A stretch of 13,645 nt of DNA from Niastella sp966211305 (lineage in GTDB: Bacteria > Bacteroidota > Bacteroidia > Chitinophagales > Chitinophagaceae). A model generated the notes under the pieces. It worked only from the letters and a program-made list of their open reading frames with translations. It was not told the origin of the DNA and did no database searches. Below, one piece after another: positions 1 to 7,979 of the stretch; positions within the stretch are counted from its first letter, which is position 1, and every line of letters starts with the position of its first letter. The position numbers and the translations under genes are program-made. Where the stretch lies: the NCBI GenBank assembly GCA_966211305.1, contig CBIHPC010000166.1, forward strand, positions 1 through 13,645, written 5' to 3'.

Positions 1-1
1 C

Positions 2-625
2 GCAGAAAAGAAAAGACTGGTGCTTGAAAAAGAAAACCTGGAAACGGAATTAAAATACCTGAAATCACAGATCAATCCGCACTTCCTGTTCAATACCATT
101 AACTCGATCTTTGTGCTCATTCACAAAAACCCCGACCTGGCATCGGAATCGCTGGCCTCCTTTTCTGAAATGCTTCGTTACCAGTTGTATGAGTGTAACG
201 AAAAGGAAATACCATTGAACAAAGAGCTCACGTTCCTCGAAAATTTTATCGAACTGGAATCACTCCGGCTGCATGAGAACCAAACGGATCTTTCTTTCGA
301 GATCAATCATTCCACCGTGCATAATAGTTATATTGCTCCTTTTATGTTGCTTCCCTTTGTGGAGAATGCATTCAAACATTTGTCGAAAGGGAGAACACGG
401 CAACACTATATCAAAATGTATCTTTCCGTTACGGACCAACGGGTGCTGCAAATGAATATAGAGAACAGCAGGAATGCAGAAACAGACGAGCAGCCGGCTT
501 TATCAGGCATCGGCCTTGCGAATGTACAGCGCCGGTTGAACCTGGTATACCCGGGTAAACATGAGCTCTGTATCGGACAGGAACCTTCCAGTTTTAAAGT
601 AGCATTGAAAATTGATTTGGGATGA
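2..625 (+). CDS. LytS/YpdA-type sensor histidine kinase, 3' part (5' end outside window)
   Basis: This is the cytoplasmic kinase end of a membrane sensor that passes phosphate to the response regulator just downstream. The frame is already open at base 2, and the residues before the GTG at 20 form a charged, coiled-coil-like linker. The true start therefore lies left of the window, and the GTG is not the start. Visible landmarks are the His_kinase motif QINPHFLFNTINSI, with the phospho-accepting histidine codon at 80-82, then LLPFVENAFKHL (N-box of the HATPase domain) and GIGLANVQRRL (G-box). The sensor and membrane segments are not visible, so the signal is unknown. The TGA stop overlaps the next ATG by 4 bases (622-625), which implies translational coupling. 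The family call is secure. The specific gene name cannot be given. Confidence 0.93.
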   Translation, partial: AEKKRLVLEKENLETELKYLKSQINPHFLFNTINSIFVLIHKNPDLASESLASFSEMLRYQLYECNEKEIPLNKELTFLENFIELESLRLHENQTDLSFEINHSTVHNSYIAPFMLLPFVENAFKHLSKGRTRQHYIKMYLSVTDQRVLQMNIENSRNAETDEQPALSGIGLANVQRRLNLVYPGKHELCIGQEPSSFKVALKIDLG

Positions 626-1344
626 AACTGAAATGTATCATAACGGATGATGAACCCCTCTCGGCGGAAGGGCTGGCAAAGTATCTCGAGGTGATTGACT
701 ACCTCGAGCTGGTAGCTGTTGCACAAAACCCGCTGGAGCTGAACAATCTGCTGGAAAGCCAACCCGTGGACCTTATTTTCCTGGACATTCAGATGCCGTT
801 CATGACGGGCCTCGATTTTTTGAAAATAAGAACCAGTCTGCCCATGGTCATTCTAACCACTGCCCATTCCGATTATGCCCTTGAAGGTTTTCAGTTAGAT
901 GTGATCGATTACCTGTTGAAGCCGATCACCTTTACGCGGTTTGTAAAGGCTACCAACAAAGCAAAAGACTATTATCTGCTAAAGAATCAAAAGATCGAAA
1001 GCGCGGTAACGCCGGCGCCGGATTATGTATTTATCAAATGTGAAAACAAGTATGAGAAGATCCATATAGGGGAAATTTTGTTTGTTCAGGCATTGCAGAA
1101 TTATGTAATGATCTATACCAGCCACACGAAGTTCATGACGCTGCTGCCACTGAAAACAGTGGAAACCTACCTCGACAATGGGCAATTTTTAAGGGTGCAC
1201 AAATCTTACCTCGTCGCTATTGCAAAAATTGACAGCATCGACGGAAATGATATACGTATTCAACAGCATACCATACCCATAAGCCGGAACCTGCGCGACG
1301 AAGTGATAGAGGTGGTTGTGAAGAGTAAGCTGATGGGGAGGTGA
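622..1344 (+). CDS. LytTR-family response regulator
   Basis: A 240-residue DNA-binding response regulator and the presumed partner of the overlapping kinase. The receiver domain spans about residues 3-120: acidic pocket D9/D10, phospho-acceptor D55 in FLDIQMP, T80 in the TTA segment and K100 in the LLKP motif. A LytTR DNA-binding domain covers about 135-235, starting YVFIKCENKYEKI, with the typical FLRVHKSYLV and IPISR segments. Length and domain order are normal for Bacteroidota LytTR regulators. The start is fixed by the ATGA overlap with the kinase stop. Such pairs often regulate nearby or cell-surface genes, but nothing in the sequence ties this one to the sigma/SusCD genes about 1 kb away, which carry their own regulators. 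Confidence 0.95.
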   Translation: MKLKCIITDDEPLSAEGLAKYLEVIDYLELVAVAQNPLELNNLLESQPVDLIFLDIQMPFMTGLDFLKIRTSLPMVILTTAHSDYALEGFQLDVIDYLLKPITFTRFVKATNKAKDYYLLKNQKIESAVTPAPDYVFIKCENKYEKIHIGEILFVQALQNYVMIYTSHTKFMTLLPLKTVETYLDNGQFLRVHKSYLVAIAKIDSIDGNDIRIQQHTIPISRNLRDEVIEVVVKSKLMGR

Positions 1345-1365
1345 GCTAATCTTCTTTTATTGACG

Positions 1366-1572
1366 TTAATCATTACTAAAAATAACAAACGCAACCCCCA
1401 TTATTATCAAATGGGCGACATAATCTAATATTCCCCAAAGAACAATAAATGCAAGAGCGCCCCAGAAATTCTCCGGTTCCGTCCAATTCCATGCCCACAC
1501 ACCACAAAATATAATGAGTGCGATATGAGCAATTACAACAATTACACCACCCAAAGCAGATAACTTATTCAT
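1366..1572 (-). CDS. Small two-helix membrane protein, unknown function
   Basis: A 68-residue frame on the minus strand, convergent with the response regulator (21 bases between the stops). The protein is strongly hydrophobic, with one predicted membrane helix at about residues 6-28 and a second at 38-65. A short polar loop (NWTEPENF) lies between them and a short SND tail follows. D50 and H54 fall inside the second helix. I do not recognise a family. Support for a real gene is the clean two-helix pattern, the absence of any competing gene in this stretch and an ATG start. Against it are its small size and the lack of a visible ribosome-binding site or Bacteroidota promoter upstream. A chance frame remains possible. 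Confidence 0.6.
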   Translation of the reverse strand: MNKLSALGGVIVVIAHIALIIFCGVWAWNWTEPENFWGALAFIVLWGILDYVAHLIIMGVAFVIFSND

Positions 1573-1813
1573 GGCTATTAGTATTATTTATTCAAAAAAA
1601 AAACGCGGCCATATATCTGTTAGTATCTGAGTCTGCACCCGGATGGCATTTTTGCGGAGAAAATAAGTATAAAGTTGTATTGTATACATAAATTAGGCGC
1701 TCCTCCCTAACTTTATAACTGTCTCCATTCCTAACCCTAAACAACTAAGCATTTTAAATTTGAATCGTTATGCGTCCGCGAAACACAACACCTGTCTCAC
1801 TTCAATAGTTGCA

Positions 1814-1835
1814 CTTACCCTTATAACCGGGTAAG
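1814..1835. repeat. 7-bp perfect inverted repeat (hairpin)
   Basis: CTTACCC at 1814-1820 is followed by an 8-base spacer and its perfect complement GGGTAAG at 1829-1835. The unit is flanked on both sides by GCAC, which is a direct repeat and not part of the stem. No T-run follows on either strand, so it does not look like a terminator. It could be a protein-binding site or an RNA hairpin in a leader. Confidence 0.4.
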
Positions 1836-1954
1836 CACCCATATCAACAACTTTTCGCTACAATAATTCCTATCTTTTTTGTCATTTATGTAACTATGGG
1901 GTTGATAACTATAACATCCATACTACCGAAACTATGCTATAATGCGTTGGTCAC

Positions 1955-1975
1955 TTGACCATTGTCAATTTTTTT
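1955..1975 (+). terminator. Weak terminator-like hairpin with T7 tract
   Basis: TTGAC (1955-1959), loop CATT and GTCAA (1964-1968) are followed directly by seven T (1969-1975). The stem is only 5 bp with two G-C pairs, so it would be a weak intrinsic terminator. It overlaps a second hairpin, TGGTC/GACCA (1948-1961), and both cannot form at once. That arrangement resembles an attenuator, but no transcript start has been shown upstream. Confidence 0.25.
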
Positions 1976-2374
1976 GCCTTTTCACAATTTGTCGCTACTA
2001 AATAGATGCTTAAACTTCTATAGTATTTTTGCTGTTTTTATTTGTACATCATCTCTTCTATTGAATAAAACTCCGGCTTTCCGTTAAATGCTTTGTAAAT
2101 TTCGAATTACCCCATAGGCATTCTAAATTTTTGACTTTTGATTTCTTCATTTCGTTTTCATAAACTTGCCCCGCACTAATCATTTACAACTTCAATGGCA
2201 CTTAACCGTGCTATAGGTCCGCTCCAAAAAGGCTTCGCGAATAGGTTCATCACAGGTGTACAAATTACACTTGGTGACTGTACGTAACATTTATTTAAAC
2301 TTTCACATTGTTTGGGCACATATAAGGTATGCTATGCATTCCGATCTGTACTCAGTAAACCAAAAACTTTAGCC

Positions 2375-2962
2375 ATGAAATCAGAACTTACTGCAAACGA
2401 AATTCAAAAGTTTAACAAAGGAGACATCCGGGTTTATGACAAGCTTTTTACCGATTATTACCCACAAATTTTTTACTTCTGTAAGCGGCTCACAGGTAAT
2501 ACCCACGAAGGAGAAGACATAGCTGTAAAAGTATTCTCGAAACTATGGGAAGATAGACGAAAATTTGATTCGGAAAGGTTCGTCTACAATTTTTTGTATG
2601 TTACCGCTCGTAACGCATGCATAGATTATTTGAGAAATAAAAAAAATCATCTGGAATTCACGCCAGACATGGCAAATCAATTCGCCGATGATGAGAACAA
2701 AATCCAAAATGATGCCGAATATCTAACCATAATTTACGAAGAAATCGAGCAACTTCCGGAACGCGTTCGTGAAGTTTTTAAACTGTCATATTTTGGAAGA
2801 TTAAGCAACAAAGAGATCGCGGATATCCTAAATATTTCCATTAATAATGTGGGCGTAAATAAAAATAATGCTATAAAAATATTACGAATGCGCCTGAATA
2901 ACAAAACTGATTTATTTATTGTGGCTTTCCTCATTAGTCTCACCGAAAATCTCCCAAACTAA
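2375..2962 (+). CDS. ECF RNA polymerase sigma factor (sigma-70 family)
   Basis: This directs RNA polymerase to target promoters and is held in check by the FecR-type protein downstream. From the ATG at 2375 it is 195 residues, normal for the family. Region 2 covers about residues 20-88 (YDKLFTDYYPQIFYFCKRL, then FLYVTARNACIDYLRN). Region 4 covers about 123-174 (IEQLPERVREVFKLSYF, then a helix-turn-helix LSNKEIADILNISINNVGV). The frame stays open upstream to a TTG at 2312, which would add 21 residues that do not resemble a sigma factor N-terminus, so the ATG is preferred. The short tail after region 4 is hydrophobic (LFIVAFLISL), which is slightly unusual. A 124-base spacer separates it from the FecR gene. 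The order sigma-FecR-STN-SusC-SusD identifies it as the local regulator of the transporter genes. Confidence 0.94.
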   Translation: MKSELTANEIQKFNKGDIRVYDKLFTDYYPQIFYFCKRLTGNTHEGEDIAVKVFSKLWEDRRKFDSERFVYNFLYVTARNACIDYLRNKKNHLEFTPDMANQFADDENKIQNDAEYLTIIYEEIEQLPERVREVFKLSYFGRLSNKEIADILNISINNVGVNKNNAIKILRMRLNNKTDLFIVAFLISLTENLPN

Positions 2963-3086
2963 AAAAAGTTTGAAAATAAATTAATTTTCTGTCTATCTCA
3001 ACGTATACATATATATGGAGCTGGCTCATTAAGAAGAAAACCATTAACCAACAATCATTACTGTAACCATTGAACCACCACTGTAT

Positions 3087-4268
3087 ATGATATACAATCA
3101 TAGTGCCTTGATTTTGGTCAGGCACCAACGAAATGAGTTGTCACCTGGCGAACAATTGGAATTTGACAATTGGCTGGATGAAGCCCCGGCTAATCGAGAG
3201 CGACTTCAATTATATAATGACCCAGAGTGGCAAATAAAAGAGTTGGCTGATTTCAGTGCTGTCGATCTTGTAGCAGCAAGACGCAAAATTGCCCGGAAAA
3301 TTCGAAGACAACGGCAAAGGAAAATCATTGTGCCTGCTGGGCTGACAATTATTATCCTAATAGCCGGTACCTTGCTTTTGATGACTCCAAAAGAGGATAA
3401 GACAGTTTCAGACAACCTAACAGAGAAAGAAAATACCGGCACGTCAGAATTTAAAATGGACTCAGGCAAAATCTATCTGACATTTGAAGAAGATACCACC
3501 ATCCAGGTCCAGGATGCTAAAGATGGTCTCATTGCGGAAAAAGGCAATCTGCAACTGATGAAAAAAGGTAAGCAGTATATATTTAAGGGGATAGGATCCA
3601 ACCAAACAGTCACTTTCAATACTTTCAAGCTGGTAACATCATGGGGAGTTCAATGCCAGGTTCAGTTGGCAGATAGCAGTAAAATTTGGTTGAATGCACT
3701 CTCTTCTGTTAGCTATCCCGCGGTGGGAAGTAGACTTACACGTAGTGCGGAACTTGAAGGCGAAGGATATTGTGATATCAAACACGATGAGTCCTCAACA
3801 TTCAGCCTCATGGTAGCAAACATGGAAGTACAGGTATTGGGCACAAAGTTCAATATTAATGCTTACCCGAACGAAGGGAAAATAAAAGCCTCTCTTATTG
3901 ATGGCAAGATAAAAATTGTGCGCGGCGCCGAGCAAAAAACACTCAAAGCAGGCCAGTCGGCTTCGGTGTGGCCATCGAAACCGATTGAAGTGGTAGCGGA
4001 TAGTGGTGTAGATGAATCCATCGCATGGACAGACGAAGAATATTTCGTTTTTGATGAGGAAAAGATAAGCAGCATTATGAAGCAATTGGAGCGCTGGTAC
4101 AATGTAAACATTATACTAACCCATACTTCGAATGAACCATTTACAGGGCGAATCAAACGAAATCAAACAATTGAAGAAGCAATAGATGTGATCTTTGATG
4201 GAAAGATGCAGATAGAAAAAAAGAATCGCGAAATCACTTTAGTTCCGAAACAGTCAAAAAAACATTAA
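3087..4268 (+). CDS. FecR-family anti-sigma factor (DUF4974 C-terminus)
   Basis: An inner-membrane signal relay of 393 residues. It binds the ECF sigma factor in the cytoplasm and the STN domain of the transporter in the periplasm. The N-terminal cytoplasmic part (about 5-45, NELSPGEQLEFDNWLDEAPANRERL) matches the FecR N-terminal domain. A basic stretch (KIARKIRRQRQRK) precedes one membrane helix at about 80-100. The periplasmic FecR domain spans about 174-295, with the family-typical TSWGVQCQVQLADSSKIWLN, then LEGEGYCDI and VQVLGTKFNINAY. The C-terminal DUF4974 region (about 318-387) has FDEEKISSIMKQLERWYNV and ends ITLVPK. The protein appears complete and unremarkable. The 228-base gap to the transporter gene holds two hairpins. 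Confidence 0.95.
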   Translation: MIYNHSALILVRHQRNELSPGEQLEFDNWLDEAPANRERLQLYNDPEWQIKELADFSAVDLVAARRKIARKIRRQRQRKIIVPAGLTIIILIAGTLLLMTPKEDKTVSDNLTEKENTGTSEFKMDSGKIYLTFEEDTTIQVQDAKDGLIAEKGNLQLMKKGKQYIFKGIGSNQTVTFNTFKLVTSWGVQCQVQLADSSKIWLNALSSVSYPAVGSRLTRSAELEGEGYCDIKHDESSTFSLMVANMEVQVLGTKFNINAYPNEGKIKASLIDGKIKIVRGAEQKTLKAGQSASVWPSKPIEVVADSGVDESIAWTDEEYFVFDEEKISSIMKQLERWYNVNIILTHTSNEPFTGRIKRNQTIEEAIDVIFDGKMQIEKKNREITLVPKQSKKH

Positions 4269-4347
4269 CAAATGATAAAAAGACTGCGAGCATTCATTAA
4301 TCATTAACCTTTTCCTAATTGTAAAGACCTGATGGATCTGAACAAAA

Positions 4348-4395
4348 TGCTATCACTGCGACCACGAGTCTGCTTGTGGTCTGCAGTTGATAGTA
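4348..4395 (+). promoter_or_regulatory. Strong hairpin in the FecR-SusC spacer (leader hairpin 1)
   Basis: Bases 4348-4365 pair with 4376-4395. There are 18 pairs, one of them G-T, broken only by two single-base bulges (T4382 and one of T4387/T4388). The core is GACCAC/GTGGTC and the loop is ten bases. Two further inner pairs (G4366-T4375 and A4367-T4374) are possible. G-T pairs form as G-U only in plus-strand RNA, which weakly favours a plus-strand transcript. No T-run follows, so it is not a standard terminator. Possible roles are mRNA processing or stabilisation between the regulator and transporter genes, attenuation, or an antisense RNA target. Confidence 0.6.
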
Positions 4396-4428
4396 AAAGT
4401 AAAAACATTCCGTAAGCCATGAAAGCAA

Positions 4429-4452
4429 AGGCAAAGCGACTTGCTTGTGCCT
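4429..4452 (+). promoter_or_regulatory. Second hairpin in the FecR-SusC spacer (leader hairpin 2)
   Basis: AGGCAAAGC (4429-4437) pairs with GCTT, a bulged G (4447) and TGCCT (4443-4452). This gives 9 pairs around a 5-base loop, GACTT. It ends 44 bases before the transporter ATG, so it would sit in the 5' leader of that gene. No T-run follows. Confidence 0.5.
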
Positions 4453-4496
4453 GATTAGGTTATTGTGATGACCCCTTTTCAAAACCTGCAGTAGCG

Positions 4497-7400
4497 ATGA
4501 AGCAAATATTTTTTTTAGTTTTTATCCTTTCTCTTATTGTTCACCCGTTTGCCCTACAGGCACAAAAAAAGATCAATATTCATGATCAGGATATTTCTCC
4601 CAAAAGAGCCATTAAAACTATAAGTAAACAAAGCGGTTATCAATTCATTATAAAGCCTAAGGCATTGAAAAACGCTCATAATCTGCCTCTTTTCCTAACT
4701 GATGCAAACCTGAAAGAAGCATTAGAAGTCCTTAGCAAAGATCAACCATTCACTTGTCGGGTAGAAAAAGACTGTATCTATATTGAACCCAGGACGGAAA
4801 ATTCAACAAAACAAATACCATCATCATTAATTACTGTACATGGATTGATACACAATGAATATAACGAAGTAGCTTACGGTGTGAAGATCAGAGTAGCAGG
4901 AACCAACGACACCACCACCTCAAATGCTACAGGTCGTTTTCGATTAGATGGAGTGAACCCTATAGCCTATCTGGAAGTAACCGGAGTTTTGATCGATACA
5001 GTCCTTATACCGGTGCAAAACCGCACGTTCATTCCCATTGCAACAAAATATAAAGCAGGTAATTTAACGCAAGTTACCGTCCAGGCCAATACCGGTTATC
5101 AAAGCATACAGATACAAAGAGCTACCGGTTCCTTTTGGGTACTTGGCCAAATGATCAACGGATCCTCTAATATAACACAAACAATGATCGGCAGAACGCC
5201 TGGATTTTTAGGGGTTACAAATAAAACGGAGGGCATCAATCAACCAACATATTTTACTCTTGGCGCCCGCGTTACCATCCATGGCAATCCCAATCCACTT
5301 ATCATAGTTGATAACTTTATCTATCATGGTCGAATAACTGATATCAATCCCATGGACATTGAAAGTATTGTATTTTTAAAAGATGCCGATGCTGCGGCAA
5401 TCTGGGGATCCCGGGCGGGAAGTGGCGCAATTGTCATCACGACTAAATCAGGGCAGTATGGTCATTTACCTCATTTTTCTTTTGATGCATTTACAACAAT
5501 AGGATCGGAACCTGACGCATTCTACGGAAATATTATGAGCGCCGGCGATCGGATTGACACAGACATACTTTGGTTCAATAACCAAAATTATCGCGCTCTT
5601 GACAAACTCAAATTTCCGGCTTTTTCTCCCGTTATTGAACTGTTGATTCAAAACCAAAAAGGAACTGTTTCAATCGATCAGTTAAATGAAACACTCAATA
5701 AATGGCGCCTGCAGGATAACAGAAAAGATAAGGATACTTATTACTACAGAAAAAGCTATTCGCGAAATTTATCACTAAATCTTTCCGGAGGAGGAAAACA
5801 ATTTACCTACTTTCTTTCGGGCAGTTACCTGGATGGATTTCCGGAAATCCATCACAGTTATGAGCAGCGTAAAACAGCTACAGTTGCTCTCCAATCCCGG
5901 CCTTTTGAAAACATATCACTATCTACCAATTTATCCTATAACAGTTACGAAGAACGAAACACCCATCCTATCGACGACGTTACATCACCATACGCTCAAT
6001 ATACCAACCAAAATGGCAGTCCTGTAGACTTTCCTTTCTTACGCCGGAATGCTTTTACAGACACAATTGTAAAAAAACTTAACCTATTGCCATGGAATTA
6101 TTCACAGCTAACGGAATTTGCTTTGAGAGACCAGAGCAGAAAAAATGAAAATCTGCGCGTACAGATCTCAGGCACCGCAAAAATTCTCCCAAAACTTTTT
6201 AATGGCCTCGAAGCTTTGTTTTATACACAGTACCAGGTATCCTCTTCTTCGATAAGGGAGCTCAAAAATAAACACAGCCAGTATGTTCGTGACAAAGTGA
6301 ACTCTTTTACTCAACCAGGCCCCAACGGTAACAAACTGCCTATCGAGTGGGGTCATATATTGGAAACAACTATCCACAAGAACTCCATTACTGACTATAG
6401 ATTCCTGCTCAATTATTATAAAACGTGGCCCAACCAAAACAATCTTACATTCCTCATTGGTACAGATAAAATGCACGTAAAAGGGGAAATAGTACCCAGG
6501 CTTATTTATAATTATGAGGAAAGCCGTCCAAATGGACAAACGAATATAGATTACGATACACCCTTTCCGATGTTGTATAATTCAGATTCCAGAGAAAGAA
6601 TTCCTGCTGCGCCTCGTGGCCGCACCTTTCTGAATAGCTTTAGATCATATTACGCTATCGCCAACACCAGCATAAAAAATCAATACTATTTCTCGGCCAG
6701 CGCCAGAATCGATCAGTCCAATTTATTCGGTTCAAAGTTCCACGATAATACGCTCCCACTTTTCTCGTGCGGCTTTGCGTGGAGCATAAGCTCAGCATCT
6801 TTTTACAAATGGCAAAAAATCCTGGAGATTCTGAAATTTCGCTCCACCATCGGTACTACAGGAAATGTACCGGCCGACGTCGCAATGTACCCTTCCTATA
6901 CAGACGCAGGTTATAATATCAACGGAGACCGAATGGCCATTGCCAATAATCCTCCGCTTTCATCCACGAAATGGGAAAAAGTGCTCACATTGAATTTGGG
7001 TGCCGACTTCCAATTTAAAAACAAATTTCTTTCAGGCACTTTGAACTGGTACCGAAAGGATGCCAGGGATTTACTGGCTTATCAGCCCTTTGATGGTACT
7101 ACGGGTAATAGTTCCGTAACAGCTAATGTGGCCGCCATGCTTTCCGATAATATAGACCTCACGCTGTACAGCCAAAACATTAAAGGAAATTTTCAATGGA
7201 ACAGCAGTTTTATATTCAGTTTTATAAAAGAAAAAGTTACTGAAAGCAAAGCGCCCTTAAAAGAGGCCTGGGAATACTGCGACCAACGGTATCTTACCAT
7301 AGTACCGGAAAAACCGCTCTATGGCGTTTATAGCTTTAAATACGCAGGTACCGACAAAGCAACCGGTGACCCGATCGGATATCATGAGGACAAACAAAGC

Positions 7401-7949
7401 ACTTCATTTAGCCCTATTGTAAAAATGCGCGGATATAATACGTTAAGATATCATGGCAGGAGCACCCCGCGCATGTTTGGCAGTATAGGAAATGAACTTA
7501 CATGGTCCGGAATGACACTTTCGGTTTTGGTCACATATAAGCTCGGATATTTTTACAGACGCCCCTCAATTGACTATGATGCTGTCTTTAAAGGAGCTTC
7601 CCCACCCGGATCCGCGGATATTGAGCACCGATGGCAATCCCCAGGCCAGGAAACGAATGTCCCTTCTATGATTTACACTACCAATAAAGACCGTGATTTC
7701 CTCTACAACTATTCGGAAGTGCTGGTGCAAAAAGCAGATCATTTAAGATTGTACAATATTGGTTTCAGTTATGATCTAAAAAAAGAACCGCTAGTCAAAT
7801 TTGGATTGGGCGCCTGTACTTTATATGTAAACGCATCAAACCTGGTAATTCTTTGGAGAGCTGGTGATAAAAAGATCGATCCTGACCAGATCACCGGCTA
7901 TCCTCCTGCAAGACAATTTTCTTTTGGAATCAAAGGTCACTTTAGATAA
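4497..7949 (+). CDS. SusC-like TonB-dependent outer-membrane transporter with STN signalling domain
   Basis: A 1150-residue outer-membrane barrel that, with the SusD partner, imports a large substrate using TonB energy. Domain order: signal peptide 1-22 (cut after ALQA), STN domain about 23-98, carboxypeptidase-regulatory-like domain about 111-195, plug about 200-318, barrel to the end. The plug shows SusC landmarks: an NTGYQ segment, then PLIIVDNFIYHGRI, NPMDIESIVFLKDADAAAIW and GSRAGSGAIVITTKSG. The protein ends ARQFSFGIKGHFR, an aromatic-rich closing strand. STN domains are typical of transporters that signal to FecR/sigma pairs, and exactly that pair lies upstream. No clear TonB box was seen. 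The substrate cannot be read from the sequence. A glycan is inferred from SusD and the rhamnosidase, but some STN-type SusC/SusD pairs carry other cargo. Confidence 0.95.
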   Translation: MKQIFFLVFILSLIVHPFALQAQKKINIHDQDISPKRAIKTISKQSGYQFIIKPKALKNAHNLPLFLTDANLKEALEVLSKDQPFTCRVEKDCIYIEPRTENSTKQIPSSLITVHGLIHNEYNEVAYGVKIRVAGTNDTTTSNATGRFRLDGVNPIAYLEVTGVLIDTVLIPVQNRTFIPIATKYKAGNLTQVTVQANTGYQSIQIQRATGSFWVLGQMINGSSNITQTMIGRTPGFLGVTNKTEGINQPTYFTLGARVTIHGNPNPLIIVDNFIYHGRITDINPMDIESIVFLKDADAAAIWGSRAGSGAIVITTKSGQYGHLPHFSFDAFTTIGSEPDAFYGNIMSAGDRIDTDILWFNNQNYRALDKLKFPAFSPVIELLIQNQKGTVSIDQLNETLNKWRLQDNRKDKDTYYYRKSYSRNLSLNLSGGGKQFTYFLSGSYLDGFPEIHHSYEQRKTATVALQSRPFENISLSTNLSYNSYEERNTHPIDDVTSPYAQYTNQNGSPVDFPFLRRNAFTDTIVKKLNLLPWNYSQLTEFALRDQSRKNENLRVQISGTAKILPKLFNGLEALFYTQYQVSSSSIRELKNKHSQYVRDKVNSFTQPGPNGNKLPIEWGHILETTIHKNSITDYRFLLNYYKTWPNQNNLTFLIGTDKMHVKGEIVPRLIYNYEESRPNGQTNIDYDTPFPMLYNSDSRERIPAAPRGRTFLNSFRSYYAIANTSIKNQYYFSASARIDQSNLFGSKFHDNTLPLFSCGFAWSISSASFYKWQKILEILKFRSTIGTTGNVPADVAMYPSYTDAGYNINGDRMAIANNPPLSSTKWEKVLTLNLGADFQFKNKFLSGTLNWYRKDARDLLAYQPFDGTTGNSSVTANVAAMLSDNIDLTLYSQNIKGNFQWNSSFIFSFIKEKVTESKAPLKEAWEYCDQRYLTIVPEKPLYGVYSFKYAGTDKATGDPIGYHEDKQSTSFSPIVKMRGYNTLRYHGRSTPRMFGSIGNELTWSGMTLSVLVTYKLGYFYRRPSIDYDAVFKGASPPGSADIEHRWQSPGQETNVPSMIYTTNKDRDFLYNYSEVLVQKADHLRLYNIGFSYDLKKEPLVKFGLGACTLYVNASNLVILWRAGDKKIDPDQITGYPPARQFSFGIKGHFR

Positions 7950-7979
7950 ATCTATTATCAAGCACAACACTATATAATA

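Larger units (their letters stand above)
1573..2374. other. AT-rich non-coding region before the sigma factor gene
   Basis: About 800 bases with no convincing gene on either strand. It contains a run of ten A (1594-1603), a perfect Bacteroidota-type -7 sequence TAAATTTG at 1755-1762 with no matching -33 TTG, and a 12-codon ATG mini-frame at 1770-1808. It also holds a 7-bp hairpin at 1814-1835, two overlapping hairpins with a T-tract at 1948-1975, and a GTGTA/TACAC inverted repeat at 2256-2270. A second TATTTTTG box at 2024-2031 also lacks a partner, so single boxes are weak evidence in DNA this AT-rich. The region must hold the promoter of the sigma factor gene, but I cannot place it with confidence. 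Confidence 0.7.

Noticed and set aside
20..22. GTG as the start codon of the histidine kinase
   Set aside because: The frame is open upstream to base 2 with kinase-linker-like residues, and starting here would remove the sensor and most of the linker. The gene is simply cut by the window edge.
1938..1943. TATAAT as a classical -10 promoter
   Set aside because: Bacteroidota primary promoters use a TAnnTTTG-type box, and no -35 element lies at suitable spacing. Probably chance in AT-rich DNA.
1700..2260. Protein-like stretches on the minus strand suggesting a decayed gene
   Set aside because: The fragments are interrupted by stops every 6-28 codons, no single family could be recognised, and similar stretches occur by chance in AT-rich DNA.
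2312..2374. TTG start giving a 216-residue sigma factor
   Set aside because: The extra 21 residues do not look like a sigma factor N-terminus. The ATG at 2375 gives a normal 195-residue protein.
2966..3000. AT-rich inverted repeat between sigma and FecR genes (GAAAAT/ATTTTC) as a terminator
   Set aside because: The stem is only six A-T-dominated pairs with no T-run after it, and the genes on both sides are expected to be co-transcribed.
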